From: Orbilia blumenaviensis
Taxonomy: Eukaryota > Ascomycota > Orbiliomycetes > Orbiliales > Orbiliaceae
Length of the DNA: 64,000 bases
Direction: 5' to 3'
NCBI GenBank assembly: GCA_036872755.1
Contig: JAVHNS010000007.1
Span: forward strand, 434,001-498,000
In this document: positions 1 through 12,659 of the stretch, one piece after another
Numbering within the stretch: position 1 is the first letter of the stretch
Layout of the letters: every line of letters starts with the position of its first letter
Made by a program: the position numbers and the translations under genes
Notes under the pieces: model-generated
What the model saw: only the letters and a program-made list of their open reading frames with translations
Database searches by the model: none
What the model was told of the DNA's origin: nothing

Positions 1-286
1 ATACTTGCGACCCCGAAACTAATTCCTGCCCTCCATAGCTATGAATATCTATCCCACCTCCGTTCAGTCTACAAGATCCCCCTTTCCTTCCTACCTCCAT
101 CTTCACCCACACTCCTTTCCCTTCAACAATACCAACGTCCAGGCCTTCTTTTCATCCAGGACCAGGACAGCCATCTTGACATCTACCAAAGTCTTATTTC
201 CATACATCTTCTTCTAACTAAATTTTCTCCCCAAGTCGCCTATAGAGAAAGCTCTAGTGCACGGGAAGGTAGCTGCAACTGTCAAC

Positions 287-2286
287 ATGGGTGCCGTTAC
301 CGATGTTGCAACAGCGTTGCTTCAACCTACCATGTTCAACTTGACGCTTCTAATTTTCCTCTTTTTCATTCATAAAGAAATACAGTTCTATAAATACAGA
401 GTATGTAATCAATTACACCTGCTGCATTCCCACCCTCGAATCGATTCGCTGTAGCCTCAGTATTGTGATTTCACCTTTGAACTCTCTCTGACATTTAAAA
501 TCAAAATAGGTTAAAGTTCCTGTCGTTGGTGTTCCATTCCCTGGCTACATTGGGTCATGGCTCGGGGGAATCTGGTTTGTCAGATTCGGCCATGATGTCA
601 TCCGCAATGCCTATGGGTCTGGGAAGTATACTGTATTCCAGGTTCCCATGCTTGAACGAATGCTTGTTATTGTTTGCACTAAGGAGCTGATGGAGGAAAT
701 CTGCCATGCAGACCCCACTCAGCTATCCTTCTATGCCAATGTTGCAACAGTATGAACCGCGCGAAGTGCAGTCCTTCTTATATACTAGTCGATAGGACAT
801 TCAAATAGTTAACGGGTCATGAGCATAGGATTTCCAAGTCAAGTACACGATGTCAACCGAGGTCCACACACACACCTGGCATATCCCATATATTCACGAA
901 AAGTTGACCAAGAAACTCACCGGGTCTTTGGATGTTGCAATGGATGAGATGATCAACGCCTGTGGTTTGTTCCTCGGTACCAAGAAAGGGGAGACCAGGC
1001 AGGTCAAAGCCATGGAAACTTTCCTAGATATCCTCACCCGAATGTCAAATCGGTTCTTTGTCGGCAAGCCTCTCTGTCGAAACCTTGAGTACATCAACAC
1101 TGCGAAAGAATATGCCAAAGACGTCGCCATCTGTGGTCTCATCATCCGTATTTGGCCTAAGTATCTCAAGCCAGGCATTGCCTGGTTATGTTCCAGCATT
1201 CCCAACAACCAGAAGCTTGCATTGAAGCATTTAGCTCCCCTTATCGAGCAACGTCGTGACAAGATGGAATTGCTGGGTAAACGCTGGGAAGATCGTCCAG
1301 TAAGTGGAGTTTGGTCGTGTTAGCAGCAATTTCTCATGAATAACGGTTGGTGTAGGATGACTACTTGCAATGGATTATGGATGGTTCAATCAAGAACTTT
1401 GGAAACTGTGATAATACACGAGATATTATGCTTCGCCTCATGTTTTTGAACTTCGCAGGTAAGCCCAAGATATTTACCCTTATCAACTTGACTTCCATTT
1501 CTCTTTGGCCCTGTTTCTTTTGTCTCCTTTTACCTAACAAATAGCCACAGGGAACCATACTAGCTCCGAAACTTTCTGTATGGTACTCTATCAGCTTGTG
1601 AATCGCCCAGAGTATATCAAACCCATCAGAGACGAGGCTGTCGAGATGATAAAAAAGCACGGATATACTGCCCAGGCATTTAGCATGATGTCCAAGCTCG
1701 ATTCTTTCACTCGTGAATGCACCCGTTATGTTTCTTTAGGGCCAAGTAAGTTACGGTATCTCTGACCAATTTCAATATAGCTTACTAACAATGTCCCACC
1801 GTAGTCATCATTACCCGTACTGCATTGGTTCCATACACCTTGGGGGATGGTACATTCCTTCCAATGGGTACTCAAGTTTGCGTGCCCCATCACTCTGTCC
1901 ACAATGACTCCAAGATTGCGCTCTATGCTGATCCCACTTTTGATGGGTTCCGATTTCATAAGGTTCGTGAGGAGTTACTGAAGCAAGACCCCAAAAACAC
2001 ACAAGCCCATCGTACCGAGCTCTGGACCGCCACCTCCACTCAACAACTATACTTCGGGAATGGTCGTCACCCATGTCCTGGTCGATTTTTCGCATCTATC
2101 CAGTCAAAAATGATCATCCATTATATTCTTACGAACTACGAAATCAGCACTGATGCAGAGTCACAATACCACCCTCATACCTGGCAGACCATGTACATCC
2201 CAAACGTATTCGCCAAGATCAACTTCAAGCGACTCACTGATCCAGAAGAGGGCGTTGAAGAAGAGATCAAATTTGATCTTGCCTAG
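287..2286 (+). CDS. cytochrome P450 monooxygenase, membrane-anchored
   Basis: Haem-thiolate monooxygenase of the microsomal fungal type. Proposed exons 287-400, 510-749, 829-1299, 1356-1458, 1551-1745 and 1805-2286 give 534 residues, normal for the family. An N-terminal hydrophobic helix (about residues 8-26) should anchor it in the ER. The K-helix ExxR is ECTR at 365-368. A PERF-like FDGFRF follows, and the haem-binding loop is FGNGRHPCPGRF with ligand Cys465. The I-helix reads FAGNHTSS (about 308-315), like the AxHTT form of ent-kaurene-oxidase-type fungal P450s rather than the usual AGxDT. An in-frame alternative acceptor at 1544 would add two residues here. The start is the first ATG in frame; upstream only GTG extends it. 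The substrate cannot be told, and no biosynthetic neighbour suggests one. The family call is firm; the exon edges are by eye. Confidence 0.95.
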
Positions 2287-4618
2287 ACTATGTTCTATCG
2301 AATATGTGCACATATGTAGTGTGCATCAAAAGTACTAAAATTCTCCCCAACACGCACAACACCTACAGCCTCACGATCCCAACACTCTTTCATTTTCACC
2401 GACAGAACAAGCTACGATTTGGGCTTTTAGCGACGGGTTACGCTTCGCAAGCATAGGGCGGTGTTATTGTTTGTCTTTTGATTAATTTCTTCTTCTTCTT
2501 CTTCTTCTTCTTCTTCTTTTTTTTTTTTTTTTTTCCTTCTTTTTTTTTTTTGGCCCAAGCCCAACAGCACATAGCGAAGGCTCACCTCTTACTCCCGTGA
2601 TGGTTTACCTGACGTTCCCAAGTCATGAACGTTGACCCTGGCTTCAATCCCAGAATATTCGTCAGCAAAACCACCTAAAAAAGGGCCAAACCGTTTGGTG
2701 GCATGTCTATATTGAGACGTTTAACGTTTGTCTACTCCGGTTACCTTGTACTTTCAGCATTGCTTCGGAGTTTTGTTTCGTTACGGAACTGGGTTGGCGT
2801 CTTATTGCTTATCATAATCTCTAGTGCTTGTTTTTTTCATTCCACACTATTGAAAGAACAATATATGAGTCCCGCTCCCAGCAGTCTTTACCTAACTATC
2901 GGACTCGTGCTAGTTTATATAAAACCTAGAAAGGGTGGTAAAAATCTACAAGATCATACAGATCCAAAATAATTATGTTGTTGTGCTCGGCTTCTAGCTT
3001 TTAGGTTTCAATCTTTGGTAGCATCCCATAAACCAAATGCAAAATCCACTGGCTGGGTACACATAATCTAGCCTGGGCTACCCGCCTATATACTATACAT
3101 TTTTCATGTAAGAGTGAAGCTACAGTAACCTTGACGTCGGAACACGACAGGCATGTCGAACGTCGATCGTTACACAACATACAACCTGATATGTGATATA
3201 TCCGTATGCGATGTGTTGTCGTCCTGATCCCTGTCGTTCCAAGTTGGGAGAGACGACAGGGATATTCTGATGCTTGATTGGTGCCGCCTTTCTAAGCGCA
3301 GAGGATGAAACACCACCAAGAGATAGCGCCAACCAATACACTCCCTCGCACTGTTCCTTCATCCAGACAGCCTCCCAGCAAATCACCATGTTCATTCCCA
3401 AGCTCACGATCACGAGAGGCCGGATCCAAAAATAATGCGAACATGGAAAGAGCCGCATGGTCATTTACAGTGCTGGCCAGGGCTCAAGCTCTGGTCTACG
3501 AAACGCGTGTCAACGACTGGACCTTGGGCTGCCACCAGCACGCGCCCACCTCCGAACCCTAGCCCGGTTTCTTCACGGCATTATGAAGCGTCCTTATGGC
3601 GAATGCGCTGGACTAGCTATTGTAATCTCGACTACTGGAGCCTGGGCTTTGTACTTTCCAATAATACACATATTGGCGGGTACCGTTCGTCAGCGCGAAA
3701 GGCAATACGCATAGGTAATACCTATTCTTAGGGTGACAAGCTTACAGCTTCACGGATTCGATCTGCCACTCGCGCCCGGGCCAGGCCACAGGTACCGTGG
3801 TTAATTAGACAGTTACTATGAATACTTCTCGGAAATATTCTGAAGCGTTAACAATACGACCCGTCAACTTTGATACGGTTCGGATTCCGACGAGTGGGGC
3901 ATCTCATACATACGCCTCGCTTGATGTTGGGGACAGCCGGTGGGCCCCTCCAGGCAGGTCGCGCATCCATCGAAGTATGCATGGAAAGCTTGTCATTGGA
4001 AGCTGAAGGGCGACAGCTCAACCTGATCCTGGTAGTGTTTTCCAGGGCTGCTGTCTTCGTTGGTTGCTCGAGATATAAGTTCGAAGCGTCGCCCTCAATG
4101 GTCCTCCCGTTCTCTCCCTCATCCAGCTCAGTTTGATACGAATTTTCTTACTGTTTCGTCGCCCTTTCCTTTCCTTTCCTTTCTATATTTTTAATCTTCT
4201 TTCCTTTCGATCCAACAGCGAGCTGTTAAAGGTGCAGAGCACTTGATTTCTTATCAGACCTCCAATCACTATCTTTTTTTCTTTCTTTTTTTTCTTCTTC
4301 TTATTAACATTAATATTGTCTTCGTGTGTTTTCCGGTCCAATTTAAAATTAAGATTACGCCTTTTTACATTAGGGGAATTCTTGATATCTGAGAGCCACT
4401 TTCCAATCGTTAGATCAAATATTCAGAACAAAAAAACTGCAATTTGCTTCTAGAAAGCTTCGTGGTTTGGAGAAAAAATTACATCGGAGGGAAAGAAGAC
4501 TCTGGGTTTCTATCATTTTTCCTAAACTAGCCTCAACACCGACCTCAGCAACGCCAAACTTCATCGACAACCAAACTACCAATCGTCACCACATTTTAAC
4601 TCACTCACATCGCCAAAA
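2287..4618. other. intergenic spacer, no gene recognised
   Basis: 3' flank of the P450 and 5' flank of the Fig1-like gene. It holds a TTC/poly-T tract (2487-2551), a CCTTT-type pyrimidine tract (4162-4184) and more pyrimidine-rich sequence to about 4330, common in fungal promoters. Short overlapping ORFs at 2703-2972 and 3305-3731 show no family signature. The one at 3457-3714 ends in a possible membrane helix, but I would not call it a gene. Confidence 0.6.
2487..2551. repeat. TTC microsatellite running into poly-T
   Basis: About eight TTC units followed by two long T runs, about 200 bases after the P450 stop codon. Simple-sequence expansion; no coding role seen. Confidence 0.95.
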
Positions 4619-5892
4619 ATGTTTAACCTTGTCAAATTCGCCAGAGCGGCGCCATGCACAAGTATGTCTCAAATCATCTAGGGCACTAACTGTGCAGATG
4701 ACTAATCAGTTGCTTGCAAATAGAACCTCTCCTCGGCTTCGCGGCCATGGCTCTCATGATCTCCTTCATTTTCTCCACTGTCATAGTCACAGCTGGAAAA
4801 CAGCAAAGTAGCAAGGGACTTTATATCGTCTCATTCGAGTACGATGTCCCGACTGGCAATAGTCGGCTTGTTAGGCGTCAGGAGGAGGACGCAGAAACCA
4901 CCACGATCGTCCAGACTAGACCCATTTCAACAGTTTCCCAAACCAGAACCGTTGCACCGGAGCCTACCGAAGACCCTGCACCATCGGACGACAAGAAGCC
5001 AACTTCGTCGTCTTCTGTCATGCCAACGCCAACACCCAACCTTAAGCTACAGGAAAAGTTCAAGCAGTCCGTCCAGTCCCTGATTCAAGACGACAACATG
5101 AATTCCACCATCCAGTTCAACCACGCTCGGGTTAGCTACAGTGGAATCTGTGTCGAGGTTATTTCGATGGAAGGAATCAAGGGTGCCCAATGGATCTGTG
5201 GAACCGTCAATACCACTGAGGTCCTCGGGGCTACCGCTGGCGGCGATCCGTTTGACCTCATTGGCATCGCCGCATTCTTTAAGGACAAGATCGCTTTCTC
5301 CCTCCCATGGTGGGTTTCGACTGTTTGCTTGGGCGTAGCCATGTTGTGCCAAATGGTCTTAATGATCCCATTCCTCCCTATCCCACCAGTCGTTCAAAGG
5401 GTCGCCGCTGTTCTCTCTCTCCTTGGGTGCATGGCCCTTCTCGGAGGCCTAGTCCTTCAGCACGTTGCCTCTAGTACTGTTGCATCACTGGCCCTCAAGT
5501 TGACCATAGGAACTGTCAACGCCCATGTCGGAAGAATGAACCAGGCCCTTGGGTGGACCGGTTTCGCTCTGTCCCTGCTTGCAACCATCGGAATCTGGGT
5601 TGTTGTTGCTGCTGAAATGGCATTGGAAAAGGGTGAGCGAATGATAGATCAGGCGGCCGATGCTGCCATCGGCAAAGTTGAATCGAGTCTCCCTTTCCGT
5701 ACCCCATCGCAGAACAGAAATTTCAGCGGATCGAGCACTGCTAGCAGTGGTCTCGGAAGATCGCTCAGGGATAATGGCCCAGATGTTCTCAGAGGATTGG
5801 CCAAGGCCAAGACAAGGGGTGAGGTCTTAAGTGCTGTCGCTGGTGGGTTCAGAAATGAAAAGAACCATCCTCCTCCTCACCACATGGTTTGA
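4619..5892 (+). CDS. four-helix membrane protein, Fig1/claudin-like
   Basis: Exons 4619-4661 and 4724-5892 give 403 residues. The order is a short cytosolic N-terminus, TM1 (about 17-38), a long extracellular loop with a Ser/Thr/Pro-rich stretch (about 70-120), TM2 (212-234), TM3 (240-260), TM4 (290-312) and a cytosolic tail of about 90 residues. The loop contains SYSGICVEV at 152-160 followed by QWIC at 170-173. This resembles the G-x-x-G-[LI]-C motif and paired Cys of Fig1-type proteins, which regulate Ca2+ influx and cell fusion during mating. The ATG at 4619 is chosen because splicing joins its frame directly to TM1. The topology is well supported. The Fig1 label rests on topology and this motif only, so another Sur7/claudin-like family is possible. 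Confidence 0.65.
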
Positions 5893-6625
5893 GATGTCAA
5901 ACAAAAATTTTAAAATAGCATATACCCCTCAGAGACTGAATATGGAAAGAGTCTACTAGTTTTTTGATTCTGATATCCTCGATGTTATTTTCTTTCATTA
6001 ATCTGCTTTTTCATTTTTCATTCTTTTCGTTACAAAGCATTGCATTGCGTGGACTGGGCCTTTCTGTCTATCTCTCTTTAGCTCCAATCATTTCCTTTCT
6101 ACTGATATTAAATAAAATATTTCACAATTCCGTTACGATCGGTGGTCATTCCATTACCAGAGATTTTTTAAATTTTTTACTAGAATTGAAATTAAAAGTG
6201 TATGTTCAAGCTAGCCCGAAGTACCGGGATTACTTTATCCAATGCCCATGTTGTCTAGATGTCTTCATATGAGCCTTCGATTCGTCACGAAAGCTCTCTC
6301 ATGATTAGCTGCATAGACCAAAGGAAGTACCCGGTATTTGTTTCTAACAAGAAGCCCTACAAAACATAAAGTCGGTAGCATCTGCCTACTCAGGCTACAT
6401 ATATACCCTCGAGCTCGCAGCACTCCGCAACCCACACCATCACTCTAATATCCCGTTCGGATCAGTCCACAGTGTGTTGCGGAGCACGATATAAAAATCT
6501 GGAGCTCACATAGCCAAGTACCCCGGACCCCTGGTGATAAAAATTTTTTCTGGGCACACAAAAAAGATCTAACTTCATACCACTAAAGATGGCAAAGACG
6601 ACAAAAAGATCATCAAATACTATCA
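5893..6625. other. intergenic spacer between Fig1-like gene and tRNA
   Basis: AT-rich 3' flank with no convincing coding sequence. A 102-codon reading frame at 5964-6272 is low-complexity Phe/Leu/Ser and is likely untranslated. Confidence 0.6.
6603..6607 (-). terminator. RNA polymerase III terminator of tRNA-Glu
   Basis: Five A residues on the + strand are TTTTT on the transcribed sense, 18 bases after the tRNA 3' end. Five Ts are the usual Pol III stop in fungi. Confidence 0.7.
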
Positions 6626-6714
6626 TCCAAATCCGGGAATTGAACCCGGGTCTCGCCGGTTCACCTGATTTTTCTCATGAGAGCGGCGTATTCTGACCAC
6701 TGAACCAATTTGGA
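6626..6714 (-). tRNA. tRNA-Glu(CTC) with 18-base intron
   Basis: Reads GAG codons. On the minus strand the acceptor stem is TCCAAAT/ATTTGGA, the D-stem is GTTC/GAAT with one G-U pair, the anticodon stem is CGCCG/CGGCG and the T-stem is CCGGG/CCCGG around loop TTCAATT. The anticodon CTC lies at 6681-6679. The cloverleaf closes only if 6677-6660 is removed. This intron starts one nucleotide 3' of the anticodon, the canonical eukaryotic position, leaving a 71-base mature tRNA. No CCA is encoded. The identity follows from the anticodon and the typical Glu arm sequences. Confidence 0.93.
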
Positions 6715-8032
6715 GATCGGATAGAAGCCACAGTATACCGGATGGTTCCCATACGGCTTGCCGGGAGCCGACGAAAAGGAATTTGCCGGCAGCCGACTTT
6801 GATGCCGACAGCAAACTTCTAATCGGTAGATCAAAAATTCCTCTGCATGTGCATATATATCGAAAAACCGCTGTTCGTGTTCCTCAGCGTATCATTCTAG
6901 CACGCGCAGTTGAAATCGTGGCATGAGGAGATAGGTAGGACGACTTGTTTGTGGGCCGTCGATATTTGATTGATGTGATGCCCGTTACACACAGGCGGCG
7001 TCCCGGCTCTGTGACTTGTCGGTGCAAAGGCGATTCACCCGGCGGACTGTGTGGCCTCGGTCTAAGTTACGACGGAAAGCTTTTGTTCCATGGCCCTGAG
7101 CCTTGGCATGCTAGCATGTCAATTGCAAGATGTTGAGCTGTTGGGGATAACCAGGGACGAGAACTGGCAACGCTCAAGCTAAGACTGCGACAGGAAGTTC
7201 ATCGTCCAGTAGAATGCTCCTCTTATCAAAGATTGTACTAGTCGAAGCTTTTTAAATTTGGAGGCTATCGATTTTAGCCTAGCGTGTACTCGTCTACCCC
7301 GGTCAGCGTGGGATGCCATTATCAAAAATATATCGATAGGGTTATCAATATATCTGATTCTCCAAGGGAAAAACCTGTCTTCACGCAATTGATATATAGA
7401 ATCGTCTTCCATTCGCAGCGGTTGCGGGATCGTGTGAGCATGCAGATGCATGAACGAAGGTTAAAAACAAGCGAATCGGCTGGCTTTATTGGCTATTCCC
7501 ACGACAAACCTGCGGTCCGCTGGGAACGGGCGCAACTTAAGGGCGTGGCCACCTTGGATAGCACCTTGCATTAACATTTCGTATGACAGGTTGGGAAATC
7601 ACGTTTGCGTAACATGTTAGCAAGGGAGGCCATTCTTTTGGCTTGTGAAATTTCTGTCAGCATGGCCCTGGGGTAAAATCCTCCCGCCCAGCTTGGCGAG
7701 TGAAATCGAAAACCGTCGAAGTCTCGTAATTCCATGTGTGCATATGAGAGAGAAAGGGAAGAGAGAAGATGGCGTGGGGAGAGAAGCCTAAAACCGGAGC
7801 TAAATAAAACTGCCTGCCGCCTTTCTACTTCTGCTCACACGACCCTTCCCATGGTAGCCGACAATCTGTAGAAGCCCTTTTCCTCCAGGATAGTTTTTTT
7901 CAACCTACTTTTGCCCTTGATTTTCAACCTCAAGGGCAGTAGACCATTAATATTTGTGGGATTTCTTTCACCGCAACTTCCCGAGTGTCAACATCCGTTC
8001 CCGGCTGGTTGAAAGCATAGGAAACTCGAGCC
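6715..8032. other. spacer upstream of CHO2, no gene recognised
   Basis: Divergent flank between the tRNA gene and CHO2. Reading frames at 6945-7136, 7179-7451 and 7284-7574 overlap on both strands and show no family signature. The last 250 bases are the likely CHO2 promoter and leader. Confidence 0.6.
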
Positions 8033-11000
8033 ATGGCGACAGCTCAGGTCTCCGCTGGCCTACCCGACGCGGCCAATAACAGCCCCCAGCTGCGGGAAAG
8101 GACAAAGTCTTCAAAGAAGCAGCAGAAACCATCGACCAAGCTTACGACGGAGACTTCAAGAACCGAGATTGAGAAGGAAGCTAAAACATATGGCCGGACT
8201 CCCGATGGAACTGGTAGGTCACACAGCATCAGTGCTCAAACAGAAGCACAGATCCCAGCCAGTTGGACATTCAAAAAATGCAACAGCTGACAACACATCC
8301 TCACAGTCTTTGTCGTTCCCCAAACCCATGACATGGTCTCCACCCTTCTTTCGCCCAAAGAACCGAAGAATCTCTCTGATCTCCTTGTTCTCGGTGTTTT
8401 GGCCTTCCATATAAGCCTTATTTTCATTCTCCCACAATGGTCTTTGAAACCGGTGTTTATGTTCACGTTCCTCTTTTGGCGAGCCGGATATAATCTTGGT
8501 ATCGGCTTGCTGCTCCAGTCCCAGAGCAAATACAAACGGCTCACCCACTGGGCTTCCAAGTACAAACTTTTTGACAGGGAGGCGCACCCAGTACTTTACG
8601 ACTTCATCAAACGTGAGATTTCGACGAAGATACCTTCCGAAGACTATGATTTTGATAAAGCACCACTCGAATACAACACCTGGATGGTGTTCCGTAGACT
8701 TGTGGATCTAATTCTCATGTGCGATTTTGTGAACTATGTGCTCTTTGCCTATGTCGCCACTGAAGTACCCACTAGCCATAAGATGTGGCTACATGTCTGC
8801 AGGTGGGTTGCAGGAGTGGTTTTGTTCGTGTTTAACGTTTGGGTCAAACTCGACGCTCATAGGGTCGTGAAGGATTATGCCTGGTGTAAGTTACCGCACA
8901 GACTGTGATTCGTGAAGACATTTAAGCTAACATTAGATGATAGATTGGGGTGATTTCTTCTTCATGATTGACCAGTCTCTGACCTTTGATGGGGTCTATG
9001 AGATTGCACCTCACCCTATGTACTCAGTGGGATATGCCGGATACTACGTAAGTTTTGGGTCGATTCTTAAGTATTACGACAACCTATCTAATGCAAGCGC
9101 CTCTAGGGGATTTCTCTTTTCTCTGCCAGCTATACCGTTTTCGCTATTTCCCTTATTGCACACGCTGCGCAATTTGCTTTCCTAGTCCTCATCGAAGATC
9201 CACGTAAGCTCCGCACCTAGTCTACAAACAGTTACGAAGTTATAGCTAACAACAACTTAGATATCCAAAAAATTTACAACCCTCCGCCGCAGAAACGCAA
9301 GGCTCCTCAGAAGCCAACCCTGATAATCGAAGACGGTGCTACTTCAAGCATGGTCAGGGATGTTTCTCCCCCGCCTTCGATCTCCTCTTCCGATCTACCC
9401 GAACCAAGCGAGGACCAGCCTATCATGCGCCCTCTTGTTGGCTATCAAAATTTTGATTTCGTTCGAACGCCAGACCTTCAACTTCTATTCCTTGGACTCT
9501 ATACAGTTTCACTGGCCGTCTTGGTCCCCGCTACACCGTTTACGCAAGCTTTATTCATTCTCCACGCACTGTTCTGGCGACTGTTTTACTCTGTTGGACT
9601 CGGCATTATTCTGAATCTGCAAAGTGAACGCAAGTCCTGGACAAGACACTTCCTTAAATATGGCGAATCCTTGGACGAGTCGTGGAGACAATGGAGAAGT
9701 CTGTTTCATATGGTCAACTGCATGTGTCACTTGAGTTTTGCGGCTGCCTGCTGGAAGGTGTACTCCCCACCGGAGAATTGGTCTACCGATATGGCCTTGT
9801 TGAAGCACATGCTAGGATTCGTGAGTTCACTCGAAACCGATATTATAGCTACCTAACTAACGTTAATTCGTGCAGTTGCTTGTTGCACTTCAAATGTGGG
9901 CTGCTGCTTCAATCTACGACAGTGTCGGCGAGTTTGGCTGGTGAGTGCTATTTCTAACATTAGTATCTTGGTTATGGTATACTGACATGAGTCTGTAGGT
10001 TCTATGGCGATTTTTTCTTCGATACCCGCCCCAAACTTACTTACTCCGGTATCTATCGGTTCTTGAACAATCCTGAACGCTTGTTCGGTTGCGCTAGCGT
10101 CTGGGGATTGGCTCTTGTCACCTCGAACCCAGCAATCTATCTCCTGGCACTGTTGGCTCATATCGCTACCCATCTCTCGATTGATTTTGTCGAGCGCCCT
10201 CACATGGAAAAACTTTATGGTGACCTTCGTCAAGATGCTGGTGTCGCAAAGACTTTGAAACGCGCAGTTCCAAAGGACCTCAACGACCGCCTCCAGAGAA
10301 TTCAAGGATCCTTAGACAAGGTTGCAAACACTACAACCGATCTCGTTGAAGAATTCCTAGATAGAGCGATGAAGCGCCTCTCGAACAATGAAGAGGCTAA
10401 TACCCTCCTCTCCGATGGTCCGGTCAGGACTGAACGCCGTCACCTTAGTTTCCCAGCATCTACTCGTATCTTATTCTCTGGAATCCCAGCCAATGAGCTC
10501 TCAAAACTTGATTTATCACTTTACTCAATCTCTATTCTTTCGGCGAAACATTCCCCAAAACCACCTGGATCAGCTATTGATACATTCTCCCCACTTTCTG
10601 TATCATACGGCTCCGCTGTCAGGGTTGCCTGGACTGCTCCCAAAGCCCACTCTAAGAAGGACTGGATCGGTCTCTACCGTGTAAATGACAATTCTCAGCG
10701 CGCAGTTACTGGTATCGCCTCTATGGGTCGCTGGACAGCGGTATCTCGTGGCGAGTACCCGCAATACGACGAAGAATCAATTTTATCCTGTGATGTTGAA
10801 CAACCAATCGATGAGACTCATGAGGATGAGTATGTCCGTGGTGAGGCAGTCTTCGAGGGTCATAGGTTATTCTGGCGTACCGGAGTCTACGAATTCCGCT
10901 ACCACCATGGCGGTAGACACAATGTCGTAGCAATCAGTTTACCATTCGAAGTTGTGGTTGATAAATTTGATGAAAGTTCCTCCACACCTGGCAAGAGCAT

Positions 11001-11427
11001 CAATGTGGATGAAATCCTTAAACCATTGATGGGTGTCGTGAGAGATTGTTTCGACAGAAAGGAAGAAGTGGCACCTGAGAGCTTTGATGACGAGTTCGGT
11101 GAAGTTGCGGAAATGAAGTATGCAAAGAGGATCGTGTATGCTGTTAAAGAAATGTATGGACCACTCCCCCAGTTTCTCGGCGGAATTATTTTTGGCTGAC
11201 ATAATGGTTATAGGTTTGGCTTGGACTTAGCCCCTGAAGTCGTCAAGGCCGATGGTACAGTTCGTAAACTGGCATGGCGCATTGTTAATGCAAAGAGAGT
11301 ATTGGTAAGTGTTTCATGATAGAAAATAACGTCCTTCGTAAGCCCCAGCTAACCAGCATCCGAATAGGCCCCCTTTAGCTTGTCCAGATCATCTCCTTCA
11401 GCCCCTTCCTCGCCCATTGAAGCATAG
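8033..11427 (+). CDS. CHO2: phosphatidylethanolamine N-methyltransferase
   Basis: Integral ER enzyme catalysing the first SAM-dependent methylation of phosphatidylethanolamine on the route to phosphatidylcholine. Exons: 8033-8213, 8307-8885, 8944-9047, 9107-9203, 9261-9820, 9876-9940, 9999-11153, 11214-11304 and 11368-11427, giving 963 residues, normal for filamentous fungi. The N-terminus holds the family phrase VPQTHDMV after a charged, disordered start. Two homologous membrane methyltransferase units follow. Each has a conserved [22 protein letters not shown] with [17 protein letters not shown] in the first, and [20 protein letters not shown] in the second. A soluble C-terminal part contains SWKAPxxHSxKDWIGLYxV-like sequence and ends APEVVKADG...NAKRVLAPFSLS. 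All joins restore family-typical sequence. The last two exons are small and easily missed; the 11153/11214 junction recreates EMFG. Confidence 0.97.
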
Positions 11428-12659
11428 GCTACACTGAGGATGCATTGTTTAAAGTAGGAAGCTTCGTTTCAAATTCTGTAAATATCATTCTGTAAAGATG
11501 TATGCTTGCCTACGCGAGTTATATGTTGAGAATAAAATATTGAAAAAAAAATCACGAGAAAAAAAAACTTTATATCCGTCCATAGCTTGCATTGCCGGCC
11601 CCAGCTCCATTATATTGTCGCATGCTTTCTGGATACGAACTCCCGCTGTTAAAAATCCAATATTGCGACGTAGCAGGTAGGCTCATATCTTGATACCTGT
11701 TCCGTTACGGAGACGTCTACAGTTTAAGAGGTCTGGGAGAAATATTCCACGTTATATAAAAAGAATAACCACCAATTCCAAATCCCATTGAACGTAATCC
11801 GCCAATATAAATAACTTGAGGTAATAATACTACAAAGAAATCCTTCCACAAATGCCCAAATGCTACGAAAAAACAAAATATATAAATAATATGATAAAAA
11901 AGAAGGAACGTATCGAGTTAAGCATTTATCGATACGGGAAGAAGGCCGCAAAAGTACATACCACCAACTCATACTCCATGCGCTGAAAAATAAAAGGTTT
12001 ACACCATGTGTTTTTCAAAAAAAAAAAAAAAAAAATGGTAAAGATGAAAATAGAGAAAGAAAAATATACGCAAGGAAATTTTTGTTAGGGAAAAGAGAGA
12101 TTATTCCTGGGGAAAGTGATAGGAAAGAGGCAAGGAGAGAAATTATGGGGGTATGAACTAGATATCTACATAGATAACGTTTTAAATTCTCAAAGTAGTG
12201 TAAAGGAAAAGAAGCACGTATATATTGTATATATACGATATTAGGAGAGCTGTGGGCAAGGCGTCCTTTGCTGATGTCTCCTGATGGTAAGGAAACTTGG
12301 GAAAATCCAAGATAGCTATGCGCAAGCTATGTATGGAAGAAAAATATCATGACTAAAATGTTGAAAGGGTTTTCGAACGGCAATAGGTGAATCTGGAGAA
12401 AGATATAAAACTGACAAGTGGTCATCATAGGAAAGCAGGTGTGCTAAAATCCGCATGCTTTTCTAAGCTGAAGTTGTCGTAAGAATCGTTAAGGAAAAAG
12501 GCAGCATAGCGAGTAGATAAGTTCATAAATTTATGAAGGTTGGAAGATTGTCAAATATGGGACTGGGTCTGATTGTGAAGCCCAATGCCGAAAATTTATA
12601 CGTGCGTGAAGTGTTAAAGTCGAAAGGAGGTGGGTTTATGGAAGGCATCGATGATCCTC
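11428..12659. other. AT-rich convergent 3' spacer
   Basis: Lies between the 3' ends of CHO2 and the next minus-strand gene. Contains an A19 tract at 12017-12035 and purine-rich sequence. No credible reading frame or RNA gene seen. Confidence 0.7.

Noticed and set aside
2703..2972. Possible small membrane protein (89 codons)
   Set aside because: Hydrophobic frame in AT-rich sequence without homology, intron logic or supporting context.
3457..3714. Possible small mitochondrial membrane protein
   Set aside because: Ends in a membrane-like helix but three overlapping frames compete and no family could be recognised.
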